Assembly: GCA_020721905.1 (NCBI GenBank)
Contig: DYLU01000008.1
Span: 1 to 64,000, forward strand
Direction of reading: 5' to 3'
Source of the DNA: Leptospira biflexa
GTDB lineage: Bacteria > Spirochaetota > UBA4802 > UB4802
Length of the DNA stretch: 64,000 bases
Positions 37,282 through 46,254 of the stretch are shown one piece after another. Position numbers and translations under genes: made by a program. The notes under the pieces are model-generated. The model did no database searches. It was not told the origin of the DNA and was given only the letters and a program-made list of their open reading frames with translations. Within the stretch, counting starts at the first letter, position 1, and each line of letters begins with the position of its first letter.

Positions 37282-38547
37282 ATGAAATATAAATTTCATA
37301 TATTTATATTATTTGCTATATTTATTTTCCTTACTCACTGTAGTGAATCGGGTTCTGATAATGAATCAAGCACTGTAAGAAACTACTGGCAGCAAATTGA
37401 TTGGGAAACTGCCGATAATGGACAATATGCAAATTTTACATATAATAGCCTCACACCTTCATGCTCACATCATCCTTCGACTGCAAGCTCTAAGTTTTTA
37501 TTTTTTGTACGGTATGGTGAAGTCAATAAGCTGGTTATCTACTTTCAGGGCGGCGGTGCCTGCTGGCATTATAATAACTGTGTAGAGGAAACCACATATT
37601 CGGAAGAACTTATGTATTATGATAATGCTGATATTCTCAATATGATAAGTAATGGGCAGGCACAATCCATGGGATATAGCGGCATATTTGATTTTACAAA
37701 TAGTGAGAATCCATTTAAAGATTGGAATTTTGTCTACATACCGTATTGTACAGGAGATTTACACTGGGGAAAACAAGATACAGAGTATTCAAAAGATTCA
37801 TCAACTGCAACCATACGCCACCGTGGGCATGTGAATTTCCGGTTAGTATTGGAATGGTTGAGGAACCATTTTAAGAATCCTGATCCGGATGCCATATTTG
37901 TTACAGGAATAAGTGCTGGATCATATGGAGCAATTTTTAACTTTCCCTATATAGCCGAAGAGTTTACAAATTCCGAGCTTCATCTGTTAGGTGATGCCGG
38001 CAATGGTGTCATTACTGATGATTTTAAACAAAATATTGATACTATTTGGGGTGCAACATTGCCTGATACTGGGAGCTTTCATGATTTTGATGGATACAAC
38101 ATTGATACTCTTTCAATTTCCGATTTATATTCAACTATAGCCAATTACTACAGTAACTATCGCTTTGCCCAATATACAACAGCCTGGGATGAAAATCAGG
38201 TATTTTTTTACAATGTGATGCTCAATATTGAAAATCCCGGAACAGATTATGAAAACTGGTATCATCCTAGTGATCCTGAAAATCTTCCCTGGTGCGATTG
38301 GCATGATGAAATGATTTCGTTACTACAAACTACATATTCTACCATAACTATTAATCCGGTTAACTATGCCTATTTCATTGCCCCTGGTGATGTTCATACC
38401 ATACTCATGAATAATGAAGTGTATACAGTAACGGTAAATGGCGTACGGTTTGTTGACTGGCTGCGAAATATCGTAGAAGGTGGACCATCATTTGCTAATG
38501 TTGAATGTACTGAGTGTCAACAACCTGAATTTGTTCACTGTCCGTAA
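37282..38547 (+). CDS. Pectinacetylesterase/Notum-family secreted hydrolase, lipoprotein
   Basis: 421 aa. The signal peptide ends in a lipobox (FLTHC, Cys20) after MKYKFHIFILFAIFIF. The body is the alpha/beta hydrolase of the pectinacetylesterase (PAE/Notum) family: oxyanion motif QGGGACWHYNNC (about residue 88), nucleophile Ser in GISAGSYGAIFNFP (about 214) and a late DVHTILM His (about 377). In characterised members the reaction is deacetylation or ester hydrolysis of glycans or lipids; the substrate here is unknown. Several Cys pairs fit disulfides outside the cell. Strong GGGAGGG ribosome site before ATG 37282. Confidence 0.85.
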   Translation: MKYKFHIFILFAIFIFLTHCSESGSDNESSTVRNYWQQIDWETADNGQYANFTYNSLTPSCSHHPSTASSKFLFFVRYGEVNKLVIYFQGGGACWHYNNCVEETTYSEELMYYDNADILNMISNGQAQSMGYSGIFDFTNSENPFKDWNFVYIPYCTGDLHWGKQDTEYSKDSSTATIRHRGHVNFRLVLEWLRNHFKNPDPDAIFVTGISAGSYGAIFNFPYIAEEFTNSELHLLGDAGNGVITDDFKQNIDTIWGATLPDTGSFHDFDGYNIDTLSISDLYSTIANYYSNYRFAQYTTAWDENQVFFYNVMLNIENPGTDYENWYHPSDPENLPWCDWHDEMISLLQTTYSTITINPVNYAYFIAPGDVHTILMNNEVYTVTVNGVRFVDWLRNIVEGGPSFANVECTECQQPEFVHCP

Positions 38548-38567
38548 CACGGATGTTATATCTAATG

Positions 38568-38747
38568 TTACTGCAAATCAGCATCTTTTTTTGGTTTTGT
38601 ATCACTATAAAAGCATGGGGTTCCGGCCACTATCTCTTTTGTGGATATCCACATGAAACGGTTCATGTACATCTGTAGGGCAAAGATTGCTTCTTTTTCA
38701 TTGGTACAATGAATATCATTTGATTGCTTTTTGTTATCTATCTGCAT
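38568..38747 (-). CDS. Small protein of unknown function
   Basis: 59 aa from ATG 38747, which has GGAAGG about 8 nt upstream; the longer frame to 38771 has no such site. The sequence has an amphipathic helix (EAIFALQMYMNRFMWISTKE) and a charged tail. No family is recognised. It is convergent with the pectinacetylesterase-like gene and divergent from the DsrE operon. It could be a real small gene or noise; the ribosome site is the main support. Confidence 0.45.
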   Translation of the reverse strand: MQIDNKKQSNDIHCTNEKEAIFALQMYMNRFMWISTKEIVAGTPCFYSDTKPKKDADLQ

Positions 38748-38970
38748 ATCAAAAACCTTCCAACTCTTCATTTTTTTATTGTAAAAATTTTGTTTGACTT
38801 TGTTTTCAATTTGATATTACCATATACTAATACTTCATTCCGGAGGTTCAATAAACAAAAATTTTTTTATAAAAAATTTTATTATTTACAAAAATGTAGT
38901 ATAGTTTAATTAGTATTAAAGTACATTATAAAATATTAATTTAAACAGATTCTATAATCAAGGGGGATTT

Positions 38971-39510
38971 ATGGATGTATCTAAAACATTAGAATCAATC
39001 CAAAATCAAATTAAAGAAATTCAGGATGGTAGAAAGGATAAGCTTTCTATGGTTGTGTTTAGCGGTGACTTAGACAAGCTTTTATCTGCTTTCATCATTG
39101 CTACCGGTGCAGTTGCCATGGGTATGGAAGTTGTTATGTTTTTTACCTTTTGGGCATTACCAGCACTCAGGGATAAAAAGAAAAAAGGAAAAGGCAAAAA
39201 CCTTTTTGGAAAGATGTTTAGCTTTATGCTTCCAAAAGGTCCATCAAAAGTTAAGTTATCAAAAATGAACATGGGTGGCATGGGAACTGGAATGATGAAA
39301 TACTTAATGAAGAAGAAAAACATTCAGGACCTTGATGGAATGATAGCACTTTCTGCTGAATTAGGTGTTAAAATCTACGTATGTGAAATGGCAATGGATT
39401 TGATGGGCTTTAAGATTGATGAAATGATAGATTATCCGGATATGAAATCAGTTGGTGTTGCTACATTTTTGCAGGAAGCATCTGACAGCAAGATTCAGCT
39501 TTTTATATGA
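38971..39510 (+). CDS. DsrE/DsrF/DrsH-like sulfur-transfer family protein
   Basis: 179 aa. Starts with a helix, then the DsrE-like core: SMVVFSGDLDKLLSAFIIAT (beta strand and helix), GMEVVMFFTFWAL, a lysine-rich insertion (about 67-115, KKKKGKGKNLFGKMFSF) and the closing MIALSAELGVKIYVCEMAMD with Cys near 145 that matches the reactive cysteine of DsrE2-like proteins. These proteins carry sulfane sulfur as a persulfide and usually pair with TusA, as here. ATG 38971 has AGGGGG upstream. First gene of a four-gene operon that runs to the terminator at 41865. Confidence 0.85.
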   Translation: MDVSKTLESIQNQIKEIQDGRKDKLSMVVFSGDLDKLLSAFIIATGAVAMGMEVVMFFTFWALPALRDKKKKGKGKNLFGKMFSFMLPKGPSKVKLSKMNMGGMGTGMMKYLMKKKNIQDLDGMIALSAELGVKIYVCEMAMDLMGFKIDEMIDYPDMKSVGVATFLQEASDSKIQLFI

Positions 39511-39621
39511 TTTTTTTTAAATTTTGTTTGTAATATATAACTATGTAATAAATAACAATGTCTATCAATTAAATTATTTATACGTATATATTTTAAAATA
39601 ATTACAGTAAGGAGCAAAACA

Positions 39622-39861
39622 ATGAGTGACATTAAAGCAGATGTAACAATGGATTTAAAAGGATTGGCATGTCCACTTCCTGTAGTTAAGGTTTCCCAGC
39701 AGATCAAAAAAATGCAGGTTGGTCAGATTCTTATGGCTGAAACAACTGACCCGGGTGCACTTGCTGATTTTCCTGCATGGGCAAAGACAAGTGGTAATGA
39801 AATTGTTGATACAATTAAAGATGGTAATGTAACAAAATTTTTCATTAAGAAGCTTAAATAG
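39622..39861 (+). CDS. tusA: TusA-family sulfur carrier
   Basis: 79 aa. It has the family motif LACPLPVVKVSQQI with the persulfide Cys at about residue 17, followed by the typical LMAETTDPGALADFPAWAKT. TusA accepts sulfur from donors such as DsrE or IscS/NifS and hands it to acceptors. Here it follows the DsrE-like gene by about 110 nt and precedes the membrane subunit by 23 nt. The start ATG has AAGGAG upstream. Confidence 0.95.
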   Translation: MSDIKADVTMDLKGLACPLPVVKVSQQIKKMQVGQILMAETTDPGALADFPAWAKTSGNEIVDTIKDGNVTKFFIKKLK

Positions 39862-39884
39862 CTAACAATACGGTGAGGTGAATA

Positions 39885-40607
39885 ATGCTGGGCTATATAT
39901 CCTATTTTATACTTGTTCCAATGGTATATATTGCCTTTGTAACCTTAATTGTTGGGCTTGTATATAAATTTTATGTCATATTTAGAGCTCCTGCACCTGC
40001 CGGTACGGGAGCAATTTTTCCAAAAAGAGGTTCAAAGGTGTTGGGGCTTATTTATGATGCCATGGCAGTTCCCAACGTGTATAATAAACAGAAGGTATTC
40101 TGGTTTATTATAATGGTTTTTCATATTGCATTCTTCTTTCTTTTCTTAGGTCATCTTGAACTGGTAGATGAGTTTTCATTTATTCAGGTAATACCCCATA
40201 AAATCTTTCTGGGTGGTGGTGTTGTTGGCGTTATTCTTATAATAACAACACTGTACTTTTTATTCAGGCGTTTTGGAACACCATACCGTGAAATATCCAT
40301 CCCTGAAGATTTTGTCATTCTGCTGGTACTTTTCTTCTGCATACTGTTTGGCTCAATACTGCATTTAGCTGAGCGTTATAGCGATTGGGGGGCAGTCCTG
40401 CGTGTAGATGTAAATGATTATCGTGAGTGGTTGCAGAGCATGATACTGCTTAAACCACAGTTATCATACAAAATAACTGAACTATCTCACTATACCATAC
40501 TGGTTCTTCATGTACTTTTTGCAAATATTTTCCTCATGATGTTTCCATTCAGCAAAATGATACATTCAGTTTTTACATTTTTAGCACATTATCGTAAAAG
40601 GAAATAG
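39885..40607 (+). CDS. Membrane b-type cytochrome subunit, DsrM/HdrE/NarI-like
   Basis: 240 aa, five hydrophobic segments (about 4-28, 65-84, 101-125, 140-165 and 195-222). His residues sit in membrane helices (FHIAFFFLFLGHLELV, ILHLAERY and YTILVLHVLFAN), fitting two b haems as in NarI, HdrE and DsrM. The role is quinone-linked electron transfer into, or out of, the Fe-S subunit encoded next door, which starts 2 nt later. The closest group cannot be fixed from sequence alone; the operon partners point to DsrM/TmcC/HdrE-like proteins. Confidence 0.8.
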   Translation: MLGYISYFILVPMVYIAFVTLIVGLVYKFYVIFRAPAPAGTGAIFPKRGSKVLGLIYDAMAVPNVYNKQKVFWFIIMVFHIAFFFLFLGHLELVDEFSFIQVIPHKIFLGGGVVGVILIITTLYFLFRRFGTPYREISIPEDFVILLVLFFCILFGSILHLAERYSDWGAVLRVDVNDYREWLQSMILLKPQLSYKITELSHYTILVLHVLFANIFLMMFPFSKMIHSVFTFLAHYRKRK

Positions 40608-40609
40608 CC

Positions 40610-41857
40610 ATGGATAAGGAAAAAGTTCAGGAACTTAAACAGGTTATTGAAAAGAAATTGAACAGGCCCATGCTGTATTATCTGGACCTTTGCACCCGTT
40701 GCGGCCTTTGTTACGACACCTGCCATGTTTATCAGGGTATCCCTAAAAAGGAATACTCCCCTGTGGGCAGAGCAGAAGTAGTACGTAAGGTATTTAGAAA
40801 ATATTTCAAGCCTGCAGGAAAAATATTCCCCTGGTGGGGCGATGCGCAGGAATTTGATGAAAACCTCATGGAAGAACTACGTGAAGCTGCATTTTCGTGC
40901 ACTGGATGCAGGCGCTGTACCATGTTTTGTCCGTTTGGTATTGATATGCCGTATATCTTAGGAATTGCCAAGGAATTACTTATTGCTTATGGAAATGCCC
41001 CTGAAGAACTGGTCATGCTTGCCGATGGCGCTGTTGAAAAAGGCAAGAGTGTTGATATGTTTAAGGAGGGGTTCAAAGGCGTAATAAAAGACCTTGAAAA
41101 AGAGGTTCAGAAACTTATTAATGCTCCATCAAGTGATGGGCTTATCCCCATGGAAAAGAAGGGTGCCAATATTCTTTTTGTTGGTCTTTCAGGTGCACAC
41201 TCAATTGTATACCCTGCTGCAATCTTTAATGCGGCAAAAGAAGACTGGACATTGAGTTACTTTGAGGCTGTTAACTTTGGTTTCTTTGCAGGCGATAGTG
41301 AAAAAGCAAACTTTATTGCTAACAGGATCATTAACGAAGCAAAGGAATTAGGTGTTAAGGAGATAGTTATTGTTGAGTGTGGTACTGCATATAGAATACC
41401 TAAATTCTTAATGGGGCCTTTGCCCTTTAAAGTATCAAGCATTGTAGAAGTGATTCACCGTTATATGAAGGAAGGCAGGATCAAGATCAAAGAAGGTGTC
41501 ATCACTGAACCGATAACCTGGCATGATCCTTGCCAGCTGGGGCGAAATGGTGGCGTCTATGATCAGCCACGTGAACTATTGAATATACTGGCCAAAGATT
41601 ATCGTGAAATGAATCCAACCCGTGAATATAACTGGTGTTGCGGCGGTGGCGGTGGATTGGTTGCTCTGGACAATGAGGAATTTAGAATAAAAAGCGGTAA
41701 ACCCAAAAAAGAACAGATTGAAAAAACCGGAGCCAAAATGGTAGTAACAGCCTGCGAAAACTGCCACCTGCAACTTTCAACAATAAGTGCAGCCTATAAT
41801 ATGGGCGTCACCATTGAATCATTAACTAAATTAGTTGGTGAAAATTTAATTGTTTAA
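40610..41857 (+). CDS. Fe-S heterodisulfide-reductase-type subunit, DsrK/HdrD-like
   Basis: 415 aa, no signal, so cytoplasmic and bound to the membrane subunit. Two [4Fe-4S] clusters: CTRCGLCYDTCHVYQG (about residue 27) and CTGCRRCTMFCPFG (about 102). The C-terminal CCG domain shows WHDPCQLGRNGGV (about 305), YNWCCGGGGGLVA (about 345) and VTACENCHLQLS, the ligands of the catalytic [4Fe-4S] cluster of HdrB/HdrD and DsrK. The family reduces or forms disulfides; with DsrE and TusA encoded upstream, a protein-bound trisulfide or persulfide is a natural partner. No dsrA, dsrB or dsrC is in the window. A bidirectional terminator follows. Confidence 0.88.
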   Translation: MDKEKVQELKQVIEKKLNRPMLYYLDLCTRCGLCYDTCHVYQGIPKKEYSPVGRAEVVRKVFRKYFKPAGKIFPWWGDAQEFDENLMEELREAAFSCTGCRRCTMFCPFGIDMPYILGIAKELLIAYGNAPEELVMLADGAVEKGKSVDMFKEGFKGVIKDLEKEVQKLINAPSSDGLIPMEKKGANILFVGLSGAHSIVYPAAIFNAAKEDWTLSYFEAVNFGFFAGDSEKANFIANRIINEAKELGVKEIVIVECGTAYRIPKFLMGPLPFKVSSIVEVIHRYMKEGRIKIKEGVITEPITWHDPCQLGRNGGVYDQPRELLNILAKDYREMNPTREYNWCCGGGGGLVALDNEEFRIKSGKPKKEQIEKTGAKMVVTACENCHLQLSTISAAYNMGVTIESLTKLVGENLIV

Positions 41858-41864
41858 AAAATAT

Positions 41865-41893
41865 AAAAAGGCGGGTTTACATCCCGCCTTTTT
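41865..41893. terminator. Bidirectional terminator between the sulfur operon and the SpoIIE-phosphatase gene
   Basis: An 11-bp perfect stem (AAAAAGGCGGG and complement) with a 7-nt loop and A/T tracts on both sides, between two converging genes. It can end transcription in both directions. Confidence 0.92.
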
Positions 41894-41896
41894 AAA

Positions 41897-44419
41897 TCAT
41901 ATTTTCTTTTTAATTAATTCCACAAACTCATTACTCTTTTTATACGGTTGCATCATTGATAAATCAGCAAATGTATCCAGTGCTGTCTGGTAATCTTTTA
42001 ACGCAAAACATATCTGCCCAAATAGATAATTAAATTCTTTATGGTCAGGTTTTTCCTTCAAGGCTAAGAGTATTGCCTTTTTAGCTTCTTCATAAAGCTT
42101 ATTCTTCATGAGCAATTTAGCCTTAAGATAATTATATGATGCCGAAAGGGGAACCGTTGATATTGAATTTAAGATTGACAGGGCTTCATTATAATTTTTC
42201 TTTTTATACAGTGTAATGGCTTTTTTAAGATAATTTTCAACAGCAACAGGCTCACCTATTTCAATAACACAAAGGGTCACGTCATCGCGAATGGCACCCT
42301 CTTCTGATTGAATGAAATTTTCAAGATCTTTAATAATTATATCTATTTGATCCTGAGGAGCAAACTCTCGTGATGCAACAAGAATATTGGTAAAACGTTC
42401 ATTACCATATAAAAGACCGCTTTTTGCCCTGGCTTCAGTTATTCCATCAGAATATAAAATAATACGGTCTTTGGTATTTAACTCAAAAAGGCATTCCGGG
42501 TAATTAATATGTTCATCAGCACCTATAAAAAGTGAATCGGTTGTTAATGGATACACCGTATCGTTTGATGTGATAATATAAATATCAGTATGCCCACAGT
42601 TGGTATATAACAATTCCATATTGACAAAATCAATGATACCTAAAAACAACGTAAAGTAAAAACCACTTTCCTGTAATATTGGAGTAAGTTTCTTATTAAG
42701 CTGAGTGCAGATTGCTGCAGTTGATCTGTATAATCGTGATAAATTTTCAATCTCAGTTTTAATCATTGACGTCAGTAATGCCGATGGAATTCCATGTCCT
42801 GAAACGTCAACAATACCTATCAGATAATGTGTGTCATCAAGTTGCTCCAGTACAAAGAAATCCCCGCTTACTTCCATGTATGGCCTGAAATATACTGAAG
42901 CATACAACTGATTATTTGCCGGAAGTACTGCTGGCAAAAGCGTTTTTTGAACTGTCTTTGCCAATTTAAGCTCAAATTCCATTTGTTCATTTTTCTTCTG
43001 TAGCTGTTGTGTTCTTTGCATTACCAGAGCTTCAAGATTATTCTTTAAGTTGCTCAGGCTATGATACATAAGAGCATTAGCGATTGCTATTGAAGAAGCA
43101 GATTTAATATTTTGAAGGAATTCAATTTCATCATTGGATAATGCTTTTAAATTGGCACGTTCAGATAAAGCAATAATACCAATAAATTCATTATGCTCCA
43201 GAGGAATGATATATTCTGCAGATAATCTTTCAAACCAGGGCATTAAAATATTCTTTACCTGTTCATACTGTGGCTTATTTTCAATCATTTTTTTCTCAAT
43301 CACCCAGGGATTTTTTAATAAATAATCCTGCACCTGTTCATTTATTACTATAACATCGCCATTGAGATTATATAATTCATTTTCTTTATCTAAAGCTTTA
43401 ATAAAAATTTCTACATTTATAATTAGCAACGATCGTTTTAAAATATACGATAGTTCATTTAACAACTGATACAAATCTTTTACCAATGCAACGTCATTAA
43501 TAAACTGTGATTCAACTTTTTTCAGATTATATTTTCTTCGGTTAAAAACCTGATCTATGAGTGGCTGTACTTTAACAAAATACAGATAGTTAACTGCAAA
43601 CCAGAAAGCTAATAGAAAAAATAGCAATGATTTATCAATAGATTTGAAAAAAGGATACAATATATTGACAATAATCACATTGGGTACAATAATTACTGAT
43701 GAAATGCATATCCATATAAATGTGATATGCAGCACACTCTGAATATCCATTAAGCGGTAACGCAGGATACCATATCCCAGAAAAATAAGAGGAATAAACA
43801 TTAAATTGCTGAGCGGATAAAAATTATACCCAAGCATTGCAGGGACATTGCAAGCAGTAAAAATCCCAATTAAATTTAACCCCAGTATGATGTATTTTAT
43901 TTTTAAACGAACTAACTCATTTTTTTCCTGTTTTAATTTCAGAATACTGATAACAATTCCATAAATAAGAACAGAAAAAGCATATACACCAAAAATCTGG
44001 AATACTATACCGCCCCGGGCTATATGTCCCCATGGGTAAGTCAATAAATCAGTAATGTAATAAGGCGTATGCACTAAAAAAGCAAAAACTGCACTGATAC
44101 AAAACGTTGCAATTTCTAAAATACGTCTATTCAGATTAAACACCGTGTGGTAGAACAAAATACCGATAAGCGGTATGAATACATAAATTGTATGAATATA
44201 TCTTTCCATCTTCAGGATAGTATTAATATCTTTAATTATGAAATGACCCAAAAAATTGGGAGTCAGCAATGCATACCATAAGCAAAATAATGCAAATAAT
44301 ATATTTTCTTTTTTAAACTTCCCCTTAAATACAGCTACACCAGCAACAATAATACTTGTAATAAGCGTTATAAGTGGAGGCAGCATAAATATATTCAGCG
44401 ACGCAATAATATCGTGCAT
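41897..44419 (-). CDS. 7TM sensor - GAF - SpoIIE PP2C phosphatase - TPR protein
   Basis: 840 aa. Residues about 5-285 hold eight or so hydrophobic segments of the histidine-kinase-type 7TM module. About 300-455 is GAF-like (FLQNIKSASSIAIANAL at its end), then a coiled coil (LVMQRTQQLQKKNEQMEFEL). Residues about 495-705 form a SpoIIE/PP2C phosphatase: VSGDFFVLEQLDD, IGIVDVSGHGIPSALLTS and RDDVTLCVIEIG carry the metal-binding Asp residues. The last 130 residues are TPR-like. It probably senses a membrane signal and dephosphorylates an anti-sigma-antagonist or a similar partner. No STAS or anti-sigma gene is adjacent. Confidence 0.85.
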   Translation of the reverse strand: MHDIIASLNIFMLPPLITLITSIIVAGVAVFKGKFKKENILFALFCLWYALLTPNFLGHFIIKDINTILKMERYIHTIYVFIPLIGILFYHTVFNLNRRILEIATFCISAVFAFLVHTPYYITDLLTYPWGHIARGGIVFQIFGVYAFSVLIYGIVISILKLKQEKNELVRLKIKYIILGLNLIGIFTACNVPAMLGYNFYPLSNLMFIPLIFLGYGILRYRLMDIQSVLHITFIWICISSVIIVPNVIIVNILYPFFKSIDKSLLFFLLAFWFAVNYLYFVKVQPLIDQVFNRRKYNLKKVESQFINDVALVKDLYQLLNELSYILKRSLLIINVEIFIKALDKENELYNLNGDVIVINEQVQDYLLKNPWVIEKKMIENKPQYEQVKNILMPWFERLSAEYIIPLEHNEFIGIIALSERANLKALSNDEIEFLQNIKSASSIAIANALMYHSLSNLKNNLEALVMQRTQQLQKKNEQMEFELKLAKTVQKTLLPAVLPANNQLYASVYFRPYMEVSGDFFVLEQLDDTHYLIGIVDVSGHGIPSALLTSMIKTEIENLSRLYRSTAAICTQLNKKLTPILQESGFYFTLFLGIIDFVNMELLYTNCGHTDIYIITSNDTVYPLTTDSLFIGADEHINYPECLFELNTKDRIILYSDGITEARAKSGLLYGNERFTNILVASREFAPQDQIDIIIKDLENFIQSEEGAIRDDVTLCVIEIGEPVAVENYLKKAITLYKKKNYNEALSILNSISTVPLSASYNYLKAKLLMKNKLYEEAKKAILLALKEKPDHKEFNYLFGQICFALKDYQTALDTFADLSMMQPYKKSNEFVELIKKKI

Positions 44420-44526
44420 ATAAAACCCTCGATAATTACCAGTAAGTTATAATCACTGTATTTAACGTTATGGCTATAGTCAATAGTATTTTTTAAGGTT
44501 ACGGCTTTACATCCATTAATAATTTT

Positions 44527-45207
44527 TCAATTAGCAGACTTTATTTCTTTAATTATACTATCGACAATATCCGGAATTTCATAAAAGGAGTGCGCAATCC
44601 ATCTGCAATGAGCTATCTCTTCATCATTATGGCCAAAAGCACAGGCAATAAAAGGCACATTGTTCTTGTGCGCTGCCACCATATCATTTGTTCTATCACC
44701 AACCATAATTAAAATGTCACGGTTGGGCAAATATTTTTTATAATATGCCAGTAATTGTGTTTTATCCTGCAAATTTTTGTCTTCCAGTGCTGTTATGGTT
44801 AAAAAGTATGGCCTTAGTTTATAGGCATCAAGCACAGCCTCAACATATTCCTTTCTTCCATTTGATGCTGTTACCAAACCATATCCTCTATTGTACAGCA
44901 TTTTCACAATTTCAACAACACCAGGTAATATTGTTCCCTTTTGCTGAAAAACAAGTTCAGCAAGTTTTGCAGTACAATAATCATTAAGCGTTTGCGATAG
45001 TTCCTGTGGAAGAGTTGGGAAGAGTGAAGTAAATATCTCATCAACAGGAATACCAACAAGCTTCATTATCTCGTCAGTGGATGGTTTGCGAAGATTAAGC
45101 TTTGGATACTGCATTAAAAAAGCATCAATACCCTGTTCAAATGCCATCCCAACAACAGGTGAGCAATCATATAATGTTCCATCGATATCGAAAGCAATAT
45201 ATATCAT
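44527..45207 (-). CDS. HAD-superfamily phosphatase (phosphoglycolate-phosphatase-like)
   Basis: 226 aa. Motif I is IAFDIDGTLYDCSP (Asp8/Asp10), motif II LVTASNGRKEYVE (about 113), motif III near KNLQDKTQLLAYYKK and motif IV MVGDRTNDMVAAHKN (about 168). An alpha-helical cap (about 20-90) marks subclass I, as in phosphoglycolate phosphatase and its relatives. The substrate is not predictable. Monocistronic and divergent from pyrD. Confidence 0.88.
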   Translation of the reverse strand: MIYIAFDIDGTLYDCSPVVGMAFEQGIDAFLMQYPKLNLRKPSTDEIMKLVGIPVDEIFTSLFPTLPQELSQTLNDYCTAKLAELVFQQKGTILPGVVEIVKMLYNRGYGLVTASNGRKEYVEAVLDAYKLRPYFLTITALEDKNLQDKTQLLAYYKKYLPNRDILIMVGDRTNDMVAAHKNNVPFIACAFGHNDEEIAHCRWIAHSFYEIPDIVDSIIKEIKSAN

Positions 45208-45282
45208 GGTGAGAAATATTTTTTGGTTACAGGTTTTGGCAACAAAATTTTACTTCAATTATTTATTTTTTTGACTCAGTTG

Positions 45283-45291
45283 TGCTATAAT
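45283..45291 (+). promoter_or_regulatory. Extended -10 promoter element of pyrD
   Basis: TGCTATAAT carries a perfect TATAAT and the TGn extension, 45 nt before the pyrD GTG. A clear -35 box at the right distance is not visible, which is common with extended -10 promoters. Confidence 0.5.
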
Positions 45292-45335
45292 TATACTTCA
45301 CAATTGCAAATTATAAATATGCTGCTGGAATAACC

Positions 45336-46244
45336 GTGAATCTTTCTGTAACAATTGGCACGTTACAATTAAAAAACCCTATAACCGTTGCATCTGGTAC
45401 TGCAGGCTATGGCGAAGAGCTTTCGAAATTTGTTGACATTGGTGCCTTAGGTGCAATTTTTACAAAAGGGTTATCCTTAAAACCTCGTGCAGGCAACCCC
45501 GGTCCACGCATAGCTGAAACACCATCGGGGATGCTTAACTCAATAGGACTTGAAAATGTTGGAATAGAGACATTCCTGTTGCACAAATTGCCATTCCTGT
45601 TACAGTCACAAGCAACGGTAATACCTAATATTGCCGGCCATTCTGTTGAAGAAAATGTTGAGCTTGCAAAAATACTTTCACATACTGATGGTATTGCAGC
45701 TGTTGAACTTAATGTTTCATGCCCCAATGTTAAAGAAGGAGGCATTGCATTTGGGCAGGATATCACTGTTTTTTCAAAATTACTTGAGAAAGTCAGAGCA
45801 GTAACCCGTGGTGTGCTTATTGTAAAATTATCACCCAATGTTACCGATATTACACAATTTGCAAAAGCTGCAAAAGAAGCAGGAGCCAATGCTGTTTCAG
45901 CTGTTAATACGTTTTTAGGAATGAAAATTGATATAAAAACCGGTAAACCCTATTTTGCCAACAAAGTTGCAGGTTTAAGCGGCCCTGCAATAAAACCAAT
46001 AGCTCTGCGTATGGTGTATCAGATTGTTGAAAAGGTTGACATACCGGTTATTGGAATAGGCGGTATATTTACTGTTGATGACGCGCTGGAATTTTTAATG
46101 GCAGGTGCTACTGCAATACAGATTGGTACAGCCACTTTAATTAATCCTGATACTTCAGCTGTGCTTCTTGGTAATTTACAGGATTATATGAAAAAAAATT
46201 CAATTAATGATATAAATGATCTGATTGGTATTGCACATAGATAA
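45336..46244 (+). CDS. pyrD: Dihydroorotate dehydrogenase, class 1 (catalytic subunit)
   Basis: Fourth step of pyrimidine synthesis, dihydroorotate to orotate with FMN. 302 aa from GTG 45336. The class 1B pattern is seen: NPITVASGTAGYGEE at the N-terminus, LNVSCPNVKEGG (with the catalytic Cys, about 130), VSAVNTFLGMKID and GIGGIFTVDDALEFLMAGAT at the FMN phosphate site. Class 1B enzymes work with PyrK, which is not in the window. hisC follows 10 nt later, an unusual pairing of biosynthetic pathways in one transcription unit. Confidence 0.93.
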   Translation: MNLSVTIGTLQLKNPITVASGTAGYGEELSKFVDIGALGAIFTKGLSLKPRAGNPGPRIAETPSGMLNSIGLENVGIETFLLHKLPFLLQSQATVIPNIAGHSVEENVELAKILSHTDGIAAVELNVSCPNVKEGGIAFGQDITVFSKLLEKVRAVTRGVLIVKLSPNVTDITQFAKAAKEAGANAVSAVNTFLGMKIDIKTGKPYFANKVAGLSGPAIKPIALRMVYQIVEKVDIPVIGIGGIFTVDDALEFLMAGATAIQIGTATLINPDTSAVLLGNLQDYMKKNSINDINDLIGIAHR

Positions 46245-46254
46245 GGAGTTTTGT

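Noticed and set aside
45407-45889. 160-codon ORF on the minus strand
   Set aside because: It is the antisense shadow of pyrD, whose FMN and substrate motifs are intact.
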